From Propionimicrobium sp963511305 (GTDB lineage Bacteria > Actinomycetota > Actinomycetes > Propionibacteriales > Propionibacteriaceae): 59,433 bases of DNA. The position numbers were made by a program, and so were the translations under genes. The notes beneath the pieces were generated by a model. That model had not been told where the DNA came from, did not search any database, and worked only from the letters and a program-made list of their open reading frames with translations. How positions within the stretch are numbered: the stretch's first letter is position 1; each line of letters opens with the position of its first letter. Location: the NCBI GenBank assembly GCA_963511305.1, contig CAUPIJ010000010.1, positions 1 through 59,433 of the forward strand, given 5' to 3'. Of the stretch, positions 18,801 through 26,537 are shown piece by piece.

Positions 18801-18805
18801 AGCAC
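15797..18805 (-). CDS. mnhA: Fused Mnh antiporter subunits A and B
   Basis: 1002 residues. The N-terminal ~550 residues are a NuoL/MnhA proton-antiporter module (LFWELTTVFSYLLIG, TKSAQIPFHFWLPAAM, DLKLLLAFGTVSQLG, and ATLF-like helices). A DUF4040-like segment follows (about residues 590-680), and an MnhB domain lies near the C-terminus (LMAGHNAPGGGFAGGMVAGIA). A separate mnhB is absent, so the fusion supplies both subunits, as in other actinobacteria. GTG 18803-18805 has a strong GAGGGAG ribosome site 10 nt upstream. It heads the mnhAB-C-D-E-F-G operon, which probably maintains sodium and pH homeostasis. Confidence 0.93.
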   Translation of the reverse strand: MLQIIVAHAIAALIAPLLIRFLHGKAYLLLALVPAAGAVWVATQTGRVLAGDYPTQGFSWLPTLGLDITFRLDTLSWLMGLIVGGIGALILVYCSGYFARDAQAMGRFAGVFVAFAGAMFGLVTTDNTLTMYLFWELTTVFSYLLIGHYHERQASRLAATQSITVTTAGGLAMLAGLIMLGVADGGSFNLSELVAAAADGTLVANNGVAFCSAAVLCVLFGALTKSAQIPFHFWLPAAMAAPTPVSAYLHSSAMVKAGVYLIARMAPGFADLTVWRWSILVAGLGAMLLGGYRAMRQFDLKLLLAFGTVSQLGFIILLVGFGDSAVALAGLTMLLSHALFKSTLFMVVGTIDHEIGTRDLRKLSGLAKIMPGLMAIAVLAAASMAGLPPTLGYLGKESALAALFEAGTIGQATFIGVVIGSVLTMGYSLRFLWGAFVDTPGIPPQKPRTISWLLISPMVLVAAGCIALGFFAHPIEQLLSGHADLYRGNAGHLALWAGVGPALGGTVVVIGMGIWLFVAYGRVLYAEAQTPILRRSEDLYRDLIRRLNVFSADVTARVQRGSLPSYLSTMLNVMVGGVVLVLLLTSPTLPTRFRLWDSPIQGIVCALACIAAIFVVSARRRMKAVLIMAFVGYAIALIFVFQGAPDLALTQVVVESVSLVVFVLVMRRLPLHFSDRPWTASRISRVLLGTMVGVTTALLGWFAASARIHEPVTVDYPAEVYEFGYGLNIVNVTLVDTRAWDTVGEISVLLAATTGVISLIYLRQRPRQDLRSTLAKAARTKTIWGSEQHIGEELLARPRRQPSKRRGRVWLAGTLTLAKVRRSLIFEIGARLIFFPLMMFSLYLLMAGHNAPGGGFAGGMVAGIALVIRYLAGGRYELRLASKGRRSGIFLGGGMAIATVAALAPVAFGGTVLQTTVFDIALPLWGNAHITTALFFDIGVYLIVVGMVSGVLASLGGEIDRQAEAQGLAPKEISFDNPTRLDSETIDLVDLRESAEEKGAAK

Positions 18806-18914
18806 TACGGCTCCCTCTGTAAAAAACTAAAAGATTGCTCCCATCCTACGGGAAGCGGCAAAGCTGGGCGGCCGGAAATACCAGGTGAGCGTTTCCCGAA
18901 AGCTCGAAAGCGCC

Positions 18915-18960
18915 CTGGTGGTGATTTACTGCTCGCAGTTGGGCAGTAAATCACCACCAG
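18915..18960. repeat. 18-bp perfect inverted repeat at the island's left edge (repeat A)
   Basis: CTGGTGGTGATTTACTGC (18915-18932) is perfectly complementary to 18943-18960, with a 10-nt loop. It lies 24 nt beyond the stop of res and about 110 nt before mnhA. No T-run follows on the minus strand, so it is not a classical terminator, although the RNA hairpin could block or protect transcripts. A related palindrome lies at 24843-24882 on the other side of the restriction island. Confidence 0.8.
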
Positions 18961-18984
18961 AATCAGATTCAGCCAGGAATAGTT

Positions 18985-21537
18985 CTAGACCACGTTACTG
19001 ACCGGCTGCGAGAGCGCCTTCAGGTCGTCCCAAGATTCCACTTTCTTGGTGTCGTCCTCGTAGGCAATCAGGTAGCCCCAGTTTTGCTCCGCAAACGCTT
19101 CCTCAGCGGCCAGGCGTCGCACCAGCGTCTCCGCGGCCTTGCGCTTGGCCTGAACCTTTTCGTCTTCCCTGCCGCGGGCGTCCTTGCCCTCGATGATCCA
19201 GTAGACGCCATCGGTGTCGCGGGCGACGAAGTCCGGAAAATATTTGTCCTTGGCTGTGTAGTAAACGTAGGCGCCGTCCTGCGGATGCAGGCGATGCCAC
19301 CATTCGATGTTCGGCGAGGTGTTCAGCAGCTTCGCGAGCACGTATTCGCCGCTGTACGAATCGAACGATTCCTCGGTGAATAGCGACTTGAACCAGCCGC
19401 CGTAATACCTGCGCGGCACGAAGTCTTCGCCGGTTTCGATCTGGTCGTAGACCCTCTCACCCAGCGGCAGCGTGTATCCCTCGCCCGGCATTTGCTTGGG
19501 GGAGATCTCGGAAACCTCGCGGGTGCCCCTCAACGTATCTTTCACGTAGTTTTCGATCAGCGAGCGCAACTGATCATTGGCGGAGGCCAGGGCCTTCTGG
19601 GTCCAGTGCTCAATGCTAACGCTCTCGCAGAACTTGGGCACCAGGAAATTCTCCACATACCTAGCCGTGCTGACGGTCTTCGGCACGTTGGTGATTCTCA
19701 TCGCTAGCTCGCGCAAGAATTCGACCGCGTCGGCTTCTGGGATACGAACGGACTCGACCTCGGCGCTTTCGCGGTCTTCGGCGCGCAGCCTCTTGCCAAG
19801 CACCGCGATGATTTCCTTGCGAAACAGCACATCGCCGGTGGAGGTGACACGCCGGGCGGCCTCTTCGATCTGCGAGTTGCTGATCTCAGACAGATCAATC
19901 GGCGGCTGTTTGCTAATAATCATCGTGACCGGAAACTTGTATGTGACGTCGTCGAACCTCGGGTTGCGTTCGATGGTGACGAATTCCGGCTGCGCGTCAA
20001 AAATGTTCGGGGTTTCGCCGTCTTGCTCAAGCGTCCTGAAACCGACGCTCGGCTTGGTTCCCGCTCCCCCAATCTGGCCAGCGGCAAGGGTATTTAGCGT
20101 GGTGCTGCCGGCGAATTGGTTGCCGAAAGTCGCGCCCGGCCCTGCCTCGGCACCCTGGAGACCCTGCCCAGCGAGCTGGTTGATCACTCCCCTGACCTCT
20201 GCTGGGTCGGGGTTGGAAACCGCGTCCTCCAGGCCGAACTGCTGAAGCACGTTTTCGGCGTCCAGAAGTTCCTTGAACGACTGGTGGGCGATGATGTCCA
20301 ACTGGTCGATCTGCCAGACGTCGGTGTACCTGCCGAACGGCAGCCGCAGGCCACGTCCCATGGTCTGCTGGGTCAAAACCTCCGACGCCATCGCGCGCAG
20401 CGTCACGATCACCGCGATGTTCTTGACGTCCCAACCTTCCTTCAGCTTGTTTACGCTGACCACTGCCTTGACCGGCGACCACTGCTGGTCCAGTTCCTCG
20501 AGGCGCCTCTGGGTGATCTCGTCCTCGTGCTTGGAGTCGACCTGCAGCACCGCGTCCGCGTTGCCGAAGAATTCGGGGCTGCGCAGCAGATCCGCGGTCT
20601 GGGTGGCGTGGTCGACGTCCGCGCAAACCACGAACATCACCGCGTTCAGCGGCTGTAGATTCTGGGCGCTAGCGTGGGAGTCGTAGTAGGCCTGTTTCTG
20701 CTCGCGAAGCTGCATCGCGTCGCGCAACTGCTGCTCCTCGGCACCTTCTTTCTGGCCGTAGCCGCCCTTGCGGAAAGCCAACACCGGGGCCTTCACGTAC
20801 CTGTCCTGGATAGCCCGGTAGAGCGGGTACTCGAAGATGACGTGATCGAGCCTTTTATCGGCAGACGCGGTCAGGCCGATCGCTGCCGCCGGGTCGAGCT
20901 CCTTCAGCGCCGCGTTGAACGCCTTGGCCGAGCTGCCGTATAGGTGCGATTCGTCGGCGATCACCACCAGGTCGTCTAGGTCTTTCAGGTAGTCGAAAAG
21001 CACACCAGAGTTCTCCTCGAAGCGGCGGGTCTTGCGGCGCATGGCCTCCTGGGTTCCGCCGCGGGTGTCGCCTTCCTCTGATTTCGGCGCGATCAGCTGC
21101 TGAATGTTGAAAATAAAAGCTAGCGTCGGGGTGCCTGGCGTCAGGAAGTTCTGCTGGCCGCTGTTCTGGCGGGTTGTCCAAGCGGAATAGTCCTGCGGGG
21201 TGACTACCTCGGGTGGCTCGCCGAAGCCGGCGATGTACCGCGGGCTGCCGTTGGTGAAGTTCTGCACGGTTTTAGCCTGAACGGTTTTGCCCGGCGTGAC
21301 GATCACCACGTTGTTGATGCCCTGGTGGCGCAGGTATTCGACGAATGCCGCCATCAGGTAGGTTTTGCCGACGCCCGTGGCCAGGTTGAGCACCTGCATG
21401 ACCGCCGGGTCGTAGTCGCCGTCCAGTGTGAACACTAACTGCCGCAGGGCCTTTTTGTTTGGGGCGCGCAGGTCGAAGTCCGAGCTGATTGCTTCCAGCA
21501 GGTCGGAGTCGTAACTGATGTTTAACCGCTTGCTCAT
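18985..21537 (-). CDS. res: Type III restriction endonuclease subunit Res
   Basis: 850 residues. The SF2 helicase core shows motif I TGVGKTYL, motif II ADESHLY (DEAH-box variant) and motif VI QTMGRGLRLPF. The C-terminal nuclease carries the PD...ExK arrangement PDFVARDTDGVYWIIEGKD (about residues 775-795). ATP-driven Res pairs with Mod to cleave DNA carrying unmethylated, oppositely oriented sites. I chose ATG 21537 (MSKRLNISYD) with a GAGAGGGG ribosome site; the longer frame to 21729 is antisense-like sequence inside mod. It begins one base after the mod stop, so the two form a single operon. Confidence 0.93.
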   Translation of the reverse strand: MSKRLNISYDSDLLEAISSDFDLRAPNKKALRQLVFTLDGDYDPAVMQVLNLATGVGKTYLMAAFVEYLRHQGINNVVIVTPGKTVQAKTVQNFTNGSPRYIAGFGEPPEVVTPQDYSAWTTRQNSGQQNFLTPGTPTLAFIFNIQQLIAPKSEEGDTRGGTQEAMRRKTRRFEENSGVLFDYLKDLDDLVVIADESHLYGSSAKAFNAALKELDPAAAIGLTASADKRLDHVIFEYPLYRAIQDRYVKAPVLAFRKGGYGQKEGAEEQQLRDAMQLREQKQAYYDSHASAQNLQPLNAVMFVVCADVDHATQTADLLRSPEFFGNADAVLQVDSKHEDEITQRRLEELDQQWSPVKAVVSVNKLKEGWDVKNIAVIVTLRAMASEVLTQQTMGRGLRLPFGRYTDVWQIDQLDIIAHQSFKELLDAENVLQQFGLEDAVSNPDPAEVRGVINQLAGQGLQGAEAGPGATFGNQFAGSTTLNTLAAGQIGGAGTKPSVGFRTLEQDGETPNIFDAQPEFVTIERNPRFDDVTYKFPVTMIISKQPPIDLSEISNSQIEEAARRVTSTGDVLFRKEIIAVLGKRLRAEDRESAEVESVRIPEADAVEFLRELAMRITNVPKTVSTARYVENFLVPKFCESVSIEHWTQKALASANDQLRSLIENYVKDTLRGTREVSEISPKQMPGEGYTLPLGERVYDQIETGEDFVPRRYYGGWFKSLFTEESFDSYSGEYVLAKLLNTSPNIEWWHRLHPQDGAYVYYTAKDKYFPDFVARDTDGVYWIIEGKDARGREDEKVQAKRKAAETLVRRLAAEEAFAEQNWGYLIAYEDDTKKVESWDDLKALSQPVSNVV

Positions 21538-21538
21538 C

Positions 21539-23530
21539 TCAAACACCCCTCTCGGAGTAGTGGAAAATATCGTCCGGGATGATGACCACCCGCGACCCCT
21601 TCGCTGCCCTGCGCAGGTGCTCGCGGACGCCGTCCAGCACGCCGGTTGCGGCCAGCATGACGACCTCGCCATCTTCCAGGTGCGAAACCAGTGAATCGAC
21701 GAGCTCCACGGTGGCGATGCCCTCAACAACCTTCAACAGGGTATTGCCGCGGCGGCCATCGAAGACGAAGTCGTCCTCGGCGCTGAGCAGCTTGAAAGCA
21801 AGGTTGGCCGCCACCGACGCAATCAGCGTCTGGCCGGTCGCGTCCTCGGTTAACATCACCAGGTCAAGATCGGGGTCGTAGTCGAAGCAAGCGGGCGAAA
21901 GCCGAGCCACCTGGAAACCGCCGCCACCACGCCAGTTGATGACTTCCTTGCTGCGCCGGGTCTTGGCCGCCGCCTTGAGTGCCTTGACGCGCGGGTCTTT
22001 CTTGGCCTCTGGGTCATCGGCGATCAGCTTGTTCAAGACCGACGTGAACTTGGCAGCGTCGTCGGCGCTCACCCCATCGGGCAGCTCCACCCCATCGGCA
22101 GCGACGCGCTCGCCCTTGGTGCGGGTGATGCCACCCGCGTCCTGACCATTGACGACCTTCTCGAGGCGCGGTCGGGTAAAGCGCTTAAACGTGTCCTCGA
22201 CCAGCTCGCAGGTCACCCACCGACGCCCCATCTTCTGCGCGACGGCGGCAGTAGTACCAGACCCGGCAAAACAATCCAAAACAATATCGCCAGGGTTAGA
22301 GCCGATATGGATAATTCGCTCGAGGAGACGTTCGGGTTTGGGGGTTGAGAAAGGAGCGACCCCAGCGAAAAGAGCTTTAATATCTGATTTCGCCGCACGA
22401 TTATGGCCCACTTGATCATTTAACCAAACGGTTCGAGGCGGCTGCCCTTGTTTTGGTGGGTAAGCCTTTCGCCCGAAACTGTCTTCTGTAACAAAGAATT
22501 CTGGCCACTCACCTTTCTCCATTCTCGAGATCGTTTCGGCAGGGTCATGGCTGTCCGGTAGAAGCAGATCTAGAACATCTTCGCGGAGCTGGTCACGTTC
22601 TAGCCCAGAAGATTGCTTGCGAAGCTCCAAATCGGGAGAAGCAAGTATATAATCCCCATATTCCTTCAACGAAGTTAGAAGCCTTTCCTGTCTAGCCCAC
22701 CACTGACGACCAATTCCCGGATAAATGATTTTTCTAGTCAACGGGTGCTGAATTCCAAAGAGAGCCGGAACTTGCATACCAGCGGATCCGGTGTTGTGCG
22801 GGGCAGATCTATTGTCCGAGAACCATTCGCCTCCAGGATCATTGTCCGGGTTTGAGAACCTAGCATTATCTGCAACGGTTCTTGGCATCCGCTTGATAAG
22901 CGCTTCTTGCGTTTTCCCGTAAACAAGAATTATGTCTTGATCTACCGAAAAGCGCTGAACGTCACCTCTAGGAGAGTCTGCTTTCTGCCACACGATCTCA
23001 GCCAGAAAATTCCCACTCCCAAAAACCTCATCCACCAGCACCCGCATCCGGTGAACTTCTACATCATCAAGATGCACCCAGATCGAACCGTCTTCAGCCA
23101 AAAGTTTCTTCATGTGCAGCAGGCGGTCGCGCATCATCGTTAGCCACACCGAGTGTTCCAAGTTATCTTCATAATTGGCGAACGTCTGAGAAGTGTTGAA
23201 CGGCGGGTCGATGTAGATCAGCTTGACCTTGCCAACGTATTTTTCCGCCAGTTCAGGCACGCGCGTCAGGGCCTCTAGCACGTCGCCGGACTCGCCGAGG
23301 ATCAGCAGGTTGTCGCGCTGCGGTTCGAGGTCGGCGCGCTCGGAATATTCAAAATCGTCGGTCTTGGGCGACTGCTCGCCCTGAACCTGATCGCCCATGA
23401 CAAGGGTGTGCGTCTCGCAATAGCGGGGGTCGTTGGGGTCGACCCAGGTGTACCCATATTTCCCGGTCTCGGTGGGGATGAGAGCCTTGTCCTTGTTGTA
23501 CCAGGTCAGTTGAAGCCGCTGCGCAGACAC
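21539..23530 (-). CDS. mod: Type III DNA methyltransferase subunit Mod
   Basis: 663 residues. The catalytic motif IV DPPFNT (residues 108-113) precedes the AdoMet motif I DCFAGSGTT (about residue 417), the order of a beta-class adenine methyltransferase. It modifies and also provides specificity for Res. GTG 23528-23530 has a strong AAGGAG ribosome site. The DNA between the two motifs, which codes for the target-recognition domain, is visibly AT-richer than both ends: 24/60 G+C at 22621-22680 against 44/60 at 21601-21660. This suggests the recognition domain was swapped in. The final ~200 residues are a helical region and a C-terminal alpha/beta extension. Confidence 0.93.
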   Translation of the reverse strand: MSAQRLQLTWYNKDKALIPTETGKYGYTWVDPNDPRYCETHTLVMGDQVQGEQSPKTDDFEYSERADLEPQRDNLLILGESGDVLEALTRVPELAEKYVGKVKLIYIDPPFNTSQTFANYEDNLEHSVWLTMMRDRLLHMKKLLAEDGSIWVHLDDVEVHRMRVLVDEVFGSGNFLAEIVWQKADSPRGDVQRFSVDQDIILVYGKTQEALIKRMPRTVADNARFSNPDNDPGGEWFSDNRSAPHNTGSAGMQVPALFGIQHPLTRKIIYPGIGRQWWARQERLLTSLKEYGDYILASPDLELRKQSSGLERDQLREDVLDLLLPDSHDPAETISRMEKGEWPEFFVTEDSFGRKAYPPKQGQPPRTVWLNDQVGHNRAAKSDIKALFAGVAPFSTPKPERLLERIIHIGSNPGDIVLDCFAGSGTTAAVAQKMGRRWVTCELVEDTFKRFTRPRLEKVVNGQDAGGITRTKGERVAADGVELPDGVSADDAAKFTSVLNKLIADDPEAKKDPRVKALKAAAKTRRSKEVINWRGGGGFQVARLSPACFDYDPDLDLVMLTEDATGQTLIASVAANLAFKLLSAEDDFVFDGRRGNTLLKVVEGIATVELVDSLVSHLEDGEVVMLAATGVLDGVREHLRRAAKGSRVVIIPDDIFHYSERGV

Positions 23531-23637
23531 CGAAAACTCTCCTTCAAACCACGGGCAAGTTAAAACCCAAGTTTAGATGGTGCCACTGACAAGAAACACG
23601 TCCCACTCCAAAGCGGGTTAACCCTCTCTCCCCTCCC

Positions 23638-23683
23638 CGCAACGGGAACCATAGCTGTTGTGGTCGACACTTTTGGTTTCGAT
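23638..23683. repeat. Degenerate copy of dispersed repeat B
   Basis: CGCAACGGGAACC followed by TGTTGTGGTCGACACTTTTGGTTTC. This closely resembles the palindromic repeat at 36109-36164 with small indels. It occupies the gap between mod and the PIN gene. Confidence 0.6.
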
Positions 23684-23686
23684 AAC

Positions 23687-24262
23687 TCAGCTACGCACCC
23701 GCCAGATTTGACTGCTCGCTTCACGAACGAACTCGCTTGCTCCCGCTCGCCCAAAAGCTTCCAATAGATTCCCCAGACTAATTGGAGGATTACCCGTATC
23801 GTAAGCCTGCTGTTGAAGGACAGTAATCACCAAATCAGGGAACAGATCTAGCTGGTCCAAGAGAAAATCGTCGAGATTTGAGACTTCTATCCCGTATTTC
23901 TCGCGGACAGCATTCGCCGGGAAGTCTTTTACATTGTTCGTAACGATAATGTCTGCCCTGCCTCTAATAGCAGCGGCTAGGACATGCCTATCTTTAGGAT
24001 CTGGCAGTTCTAAGCTTTCAACAAGATCTTCCCACCTGATCACAGATGCATCAGGGAATGCGCAACTCATCGCTTCAACTCTGCGCAAGACTCCAGGCTC
24101 TTTGTCGGGGTGAACGTCACATAAAGCCAATTTGAGTTCTTCTAAGACTTTCTCGCTCCACAAAGGACGGTAAATACCGGCCTCCGCCAACCGAAGCAGC
24201 AAGTCAGCAGAGGTGACCGGAACCAATACGCAGGTATCTAGAAAAGCAGTAAAAAGCGACAC
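23687..24262 (-). CDS. PIN-domain toxin (putative ribonuclease)
   Basis: 191 residues. The first ~120 form a PIN domain: AFLDTCVLVP (first acidic residue), a Glu in SEKVLEELK, and DPKDRHVLAAAIRGRADIIVTNN with the C-terminal acidic cluster. PIN proteins of toxin-antitoxin pairs cut RNA. The C-terminal ~60 residues (long helices) exceed the usual ~130-residue VapC length. ATG 24262 starts one base before the stop of the HTH gene ends, so they are coupled; that partner is the predicted antitoxin. It sits beside the Type III restriction genes, a frequent arrangement in defence islands. Confidence 0.85.
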   Translation of the reverse strand: MSLFTAFLDTCVLVPVTSADLLLRLAEAGIYRPLWSEKVLEELKLALCDVHPDKEPGVLRRVEAMSCAFPDASVIRWEDLVESLELPDPKDRHVLAAAIRGRADIIVTNNVKDFPANAVREKYGIEVSNLDDFLLDQLDLFPDLVITVLQQQAYDTGNPPISLGNLLEAFGRAGASEFVREASSQIWRVRS

Positions 24263-24263
24263 A

Positions 24264-24743
24264 TCACGCCTTGCCTCTAGCTGCCGCTAGCGCGTGTTTA
24301 TAGTCTGCAACATCGTCTTCATACAGGCCGGATTCATAAGATTCTTTCGTGGTCTCAGCCAATCTGCTCCTGCGTTTTGCCCGATGTTTTTCTTCGTAGT
24401 CGAGCAAGTCAGCCAGTTTGACCCTCCTGTGCCTACCCGCACCTGGGCGAGAGTATTCCAGTTGCCCAGATTCCAGAAGCTTCACAAGCGTCGGGCGACT
24501 AATACCTAAATAATCTGCAGCCTGCTGCGTCGTTAGCATCTGGCTCTGCGGAACAACTGAGACGGCCTTGCCCTCTTGCATAGCGAAGACGACTGTACGC
24601 AAGACATCAAAAACATATTCGGGCAACTCAACGACCTGCCCGTCTGCACCCACGAGGGCAGCCGGAGCATCTACACCACCGAGAAACTTCGAAAGATCTA
24701 ACAGCCCCTCTAAATCTTGCGAAGGCAAAAATGTTTTTACCAC
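24264..24743 (-). CDS. Excisionase-type HTH protein, predicted antitoxin of the PIN toxin
   Basis: 159 residues. A MerR/excisionase-like winged helix lies near residues 69-118: LTTQQAADYLGISRPTLVKLL followed by GRHRRVKLADLLDYEE. The N-terminal ~60 residues are helical and may dimerise, and the C-terminal tail is charged and flexible as expected for toxin neutralisation. It is upstream of and coupled to the PIN gene, and probably represses its own promoter. ATG 24743 follows AT-rich sequence with no clear Shine-Dalgarno. Confidence 0.8.
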   Translation of the reverse strand: MVKTFLPSQDLEGLLDLSKFLGGVDAPAALVGADGQVVELPEYVFDVLRTVVFAMQEGKAVSVVPQSQMLTTQQAADYLGISRPTLVKLLESGQLEYSRPGAGRHRRVKLADLLDYEEKHRAKRRSRLAETTKESYESGLYEDDVADYKHALAAARGKA

Positions 24744-24842
24744 GAAACAAAACTACCAGAAATCGAAAGATTCGAAAGGCTTAGCCATATTTTTCTTCCC
24801 CTCAACAAGATATTGCTGCCGCAATGACCCCAATTAATTCTG

Positions 24843-24882
24843 GTGGTGATTTTGTCCTCGACTACGGGTAAAAAATCACCAC
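24843..24882. repeat. Imperfect copy of repeat A at the island's right edge
   Basis: GTGGTGATTTT (24843-24853) pairs with AAAATCACCAC (24872-24882). The stem shares CTGGTGGTGATTT with the perfect palindrome at 18915. The adjoining GTGAGCGTTTC...AAAGCT...AAAG (24884-24909) is also found at 18889-18914 (21/26 bases identical), so both edges of the restriction/PIN island carry related sequence. Confidence 0.65.
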
Positions 24883-24990
24883 TGTGAGCGTTTCAACAAA
24901 GCTACAAAGCCAACTGGCCCAAAATGACAACTAATTGCCAACTGCCTAGGCAATCGCTCCGCCAATCTCCCCGCCGAATATTCTTGGCAT

Positions 24991-26472
24991 ATGACCGCAG
25001 ACATAATCATTGGCCTTGATGTCGGGACGACGGCGGCCAAAGCATCGCTATTCACGCTCAGCGGCGAACTGATCCGCACCGCCTCTCACGAATACCCCCT
25101 CCTGGGCCCGCAGCCGGGCTGGCACGTTCAGCGCCCAGACGATATCGCCAAGGGTGTGCTTGACGCGCTCGCCGACGCGGTTTCCAGCGTCGACGCTTCC
25201 CGGATCATCGGCATCTCGATCTCCACCGCGATGCACGGGCTGATGGGCCTGGACGAGCAGCACAAACCCGTCACTGACCTGCTGACCTGGGCGGATTCCC
25301 GAGCCCTCAAACAAGCCGAGAAGCTCAACGAACACGCCACCGGCCCGCGTCTCTACTACACCTCGGGCACCCCAACCCATCCGATGTCTCCCTTAGTCAA
25401 ACTGCGTTGGTTCTCTGACAACGACCCGGAACTGGTGAAGCGCACCCGCTACTGGATCAACCTCAAAGACTGGATCCTGGTGATCCTCACCGGCCAGGTC
25501 GCCACCGAGCTGTCCAACGCTTCGGGCACCGGAATGATCGACATGGAGGAACGCTCCTGGAACCCCGAAGCCATCGAGATCGCGGGCGTCACCGTCGAGC
25601 AGCTCCCGCCGATCCTCGACACCACCGCCACCCTGCCGCTCTCGGCCGCCGCCGCCTCGCGCATCTCGCTGCCCAGCGGCCTGCCGGTGATCGTCGGTGC
25701 AGGCGACGGCCCGCTCGGCAATCTCGGCACCGGCGCGATGTCGCCCAGGCGGGCGGGCCTCTCGCTGGGCACCTCCGGAGCGCTGCGAATGGTGGTACGC
25801 CGCCCCTCGCTGGTCTCCGGCCTGTTCTGCTACGCGCTAACCAGGGACATCTGGGTGACCGGCGGCGCGGTCTCCAACGGCGGACTAGTGCAGCGCTGGC
25901 TCACCGAAACCTTCGGTCCCGAGGGCGCGACCGACGCCGAAGTCTGCGAGCGCGCCGAGAAAATCCCGCTCGGTTCCGACGGCCTGATGATGATCCCCTA
26001 CCTGGTCTCCGAGCGAGCGTCGCTGTGGGACTCCGAAATCCGCGGCGCCTTCCTGAACGTCCGACGGCCACACACCCCGGACCACTTCATCCGCGCGGGC
26101 ATCGAGGGCGTGGCCTACCAGCTCTGGACTATCCTGCGCCGCCTGCGCATGATCGCTCAGGTCGACGAGATCCGCGCGACGGGCGGGGTCTTCCGCTCCA
26201 AGCTCTGGAGGGACATCGTTGCCGGCGTGATGAACCGCCGGTTCATCGTCACCGGAAACGCCGAGGGCTCCGGCCTGGGCGCGGCGATCCTCGGTGTCTA
26301 CGCGCTGGGCATCGTCGACAATCTCGAGGACGGCTACGAGATGCTGCGCGGCGACACCACCGACGACCTGATCGAGGTCAGCCAGGACGTGCTCGACCAG
26401 TACGAAACCTTTAGGTTCTCGGTGCCCGGCCTGCTGCAAACCTACGGCCGACTAGGCATGACGCTGCACTAA
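24991..26472 (+). CDS. gntK: FGGY-family carbohydrate kinase, probably gluconokinase
   Basis: 493 residues. The N-terminal ATP-grasping GLDVGTTAAKASLF, the middle ISTAMHGLMGLDE and TWADSRA, and the C-terminal GAGDGPLGNLGTGAM / GLSLGTSGALRMV / RATGGVF blocks follow the FGGY fold. TWADSRA with the AMHGL motif points to gluconokinase or a close xylulokinase-like enzyme; the substrate is not settled by sequence. Phosphorylation of gluconate would feed the pentose phosphate pathway. It is a stand-alone gene with core-like GC content, starting at ATG 24991. A hairpin terminator follows. Confidence 0.82.
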   Translation: MTADIIIGLDVGTTAAKASLFTLSGELIRTASHEYPLLGPQPGWHVQRPDDIAKGVLDALADAVSSVDASRIIGISISTAMHGLMGLDEQHKPVTDLLTWADSRALKQAEKLNEHATGPRLYYTSGTPTHPMSPLVKLRWFSDNDPELVKRTRYWINLKDWILVILTGQVATELSNASGTGMIDMEERSWNPEAIEIAGVTVEQLPPILDTTATLPLSAAAASRISLPSGLPVIVGAGDGPLGNLGTGAMSPRRAGLSLGTSGALRMVVRRPSLVSGLFCYALTRDIWVTGGAVSNGGLVQRWLTETFGPEGATDAEVCERAEKIPLGSDGLMMIPYLVSERASLWDSEIRGAFLNVRRPHTPDHFIRAGIEGVAYQLWTILRRLRMIAQVDEIRATGGVFRSKLWRDIVAGVMNRRFIVTGNAEGSGLGAAILGVYALGIVDNLEDGYEMLRGDTTDDLIEVSQDVLDQYETFRFSVPGLLQTYGRLGMTLH

Positions 26473-26485
26473 CCTAGTTCAAACT

Positions 26486-26525
26486 AAGAGGCCGCCCGCG
26501 CAAGCGAGCGGCCTCTTGGGTTTTT
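26486..26525. terminator. Rho-independent terminator between the kinase and surface-protein genes
   Basis: AAGAGGCCGC (26486-26495) pairs with GCGGCCTCTT (26508-26517) across a 12-nt loop and is followed by GGGTTTTT on the plus strand. It ends the kinase transcript; the AAACTTAG side gives a weaker stop for the convergent surface-protein gene. Confidence 0.88.
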
Positions 26526-26537
26526 CGGCTGAGCCGG

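Noticed and set aside
15797..18805. MnhA-MnhB fusion as novel
   Set aside because: Such fusions are common in actinobacterial Mrp operons.
18915..18960. Hairpin as a classical terminator of res
   Set aside because: The stem is strong, but no T-tract follows on the minus strand; recorded as a repeat.
21538..21729. 64-residue N-terminal extension of Res
   Set aside because: It overlaps mod in another frame, has no family similarity, and ATG 21537 has a good ribosome site.
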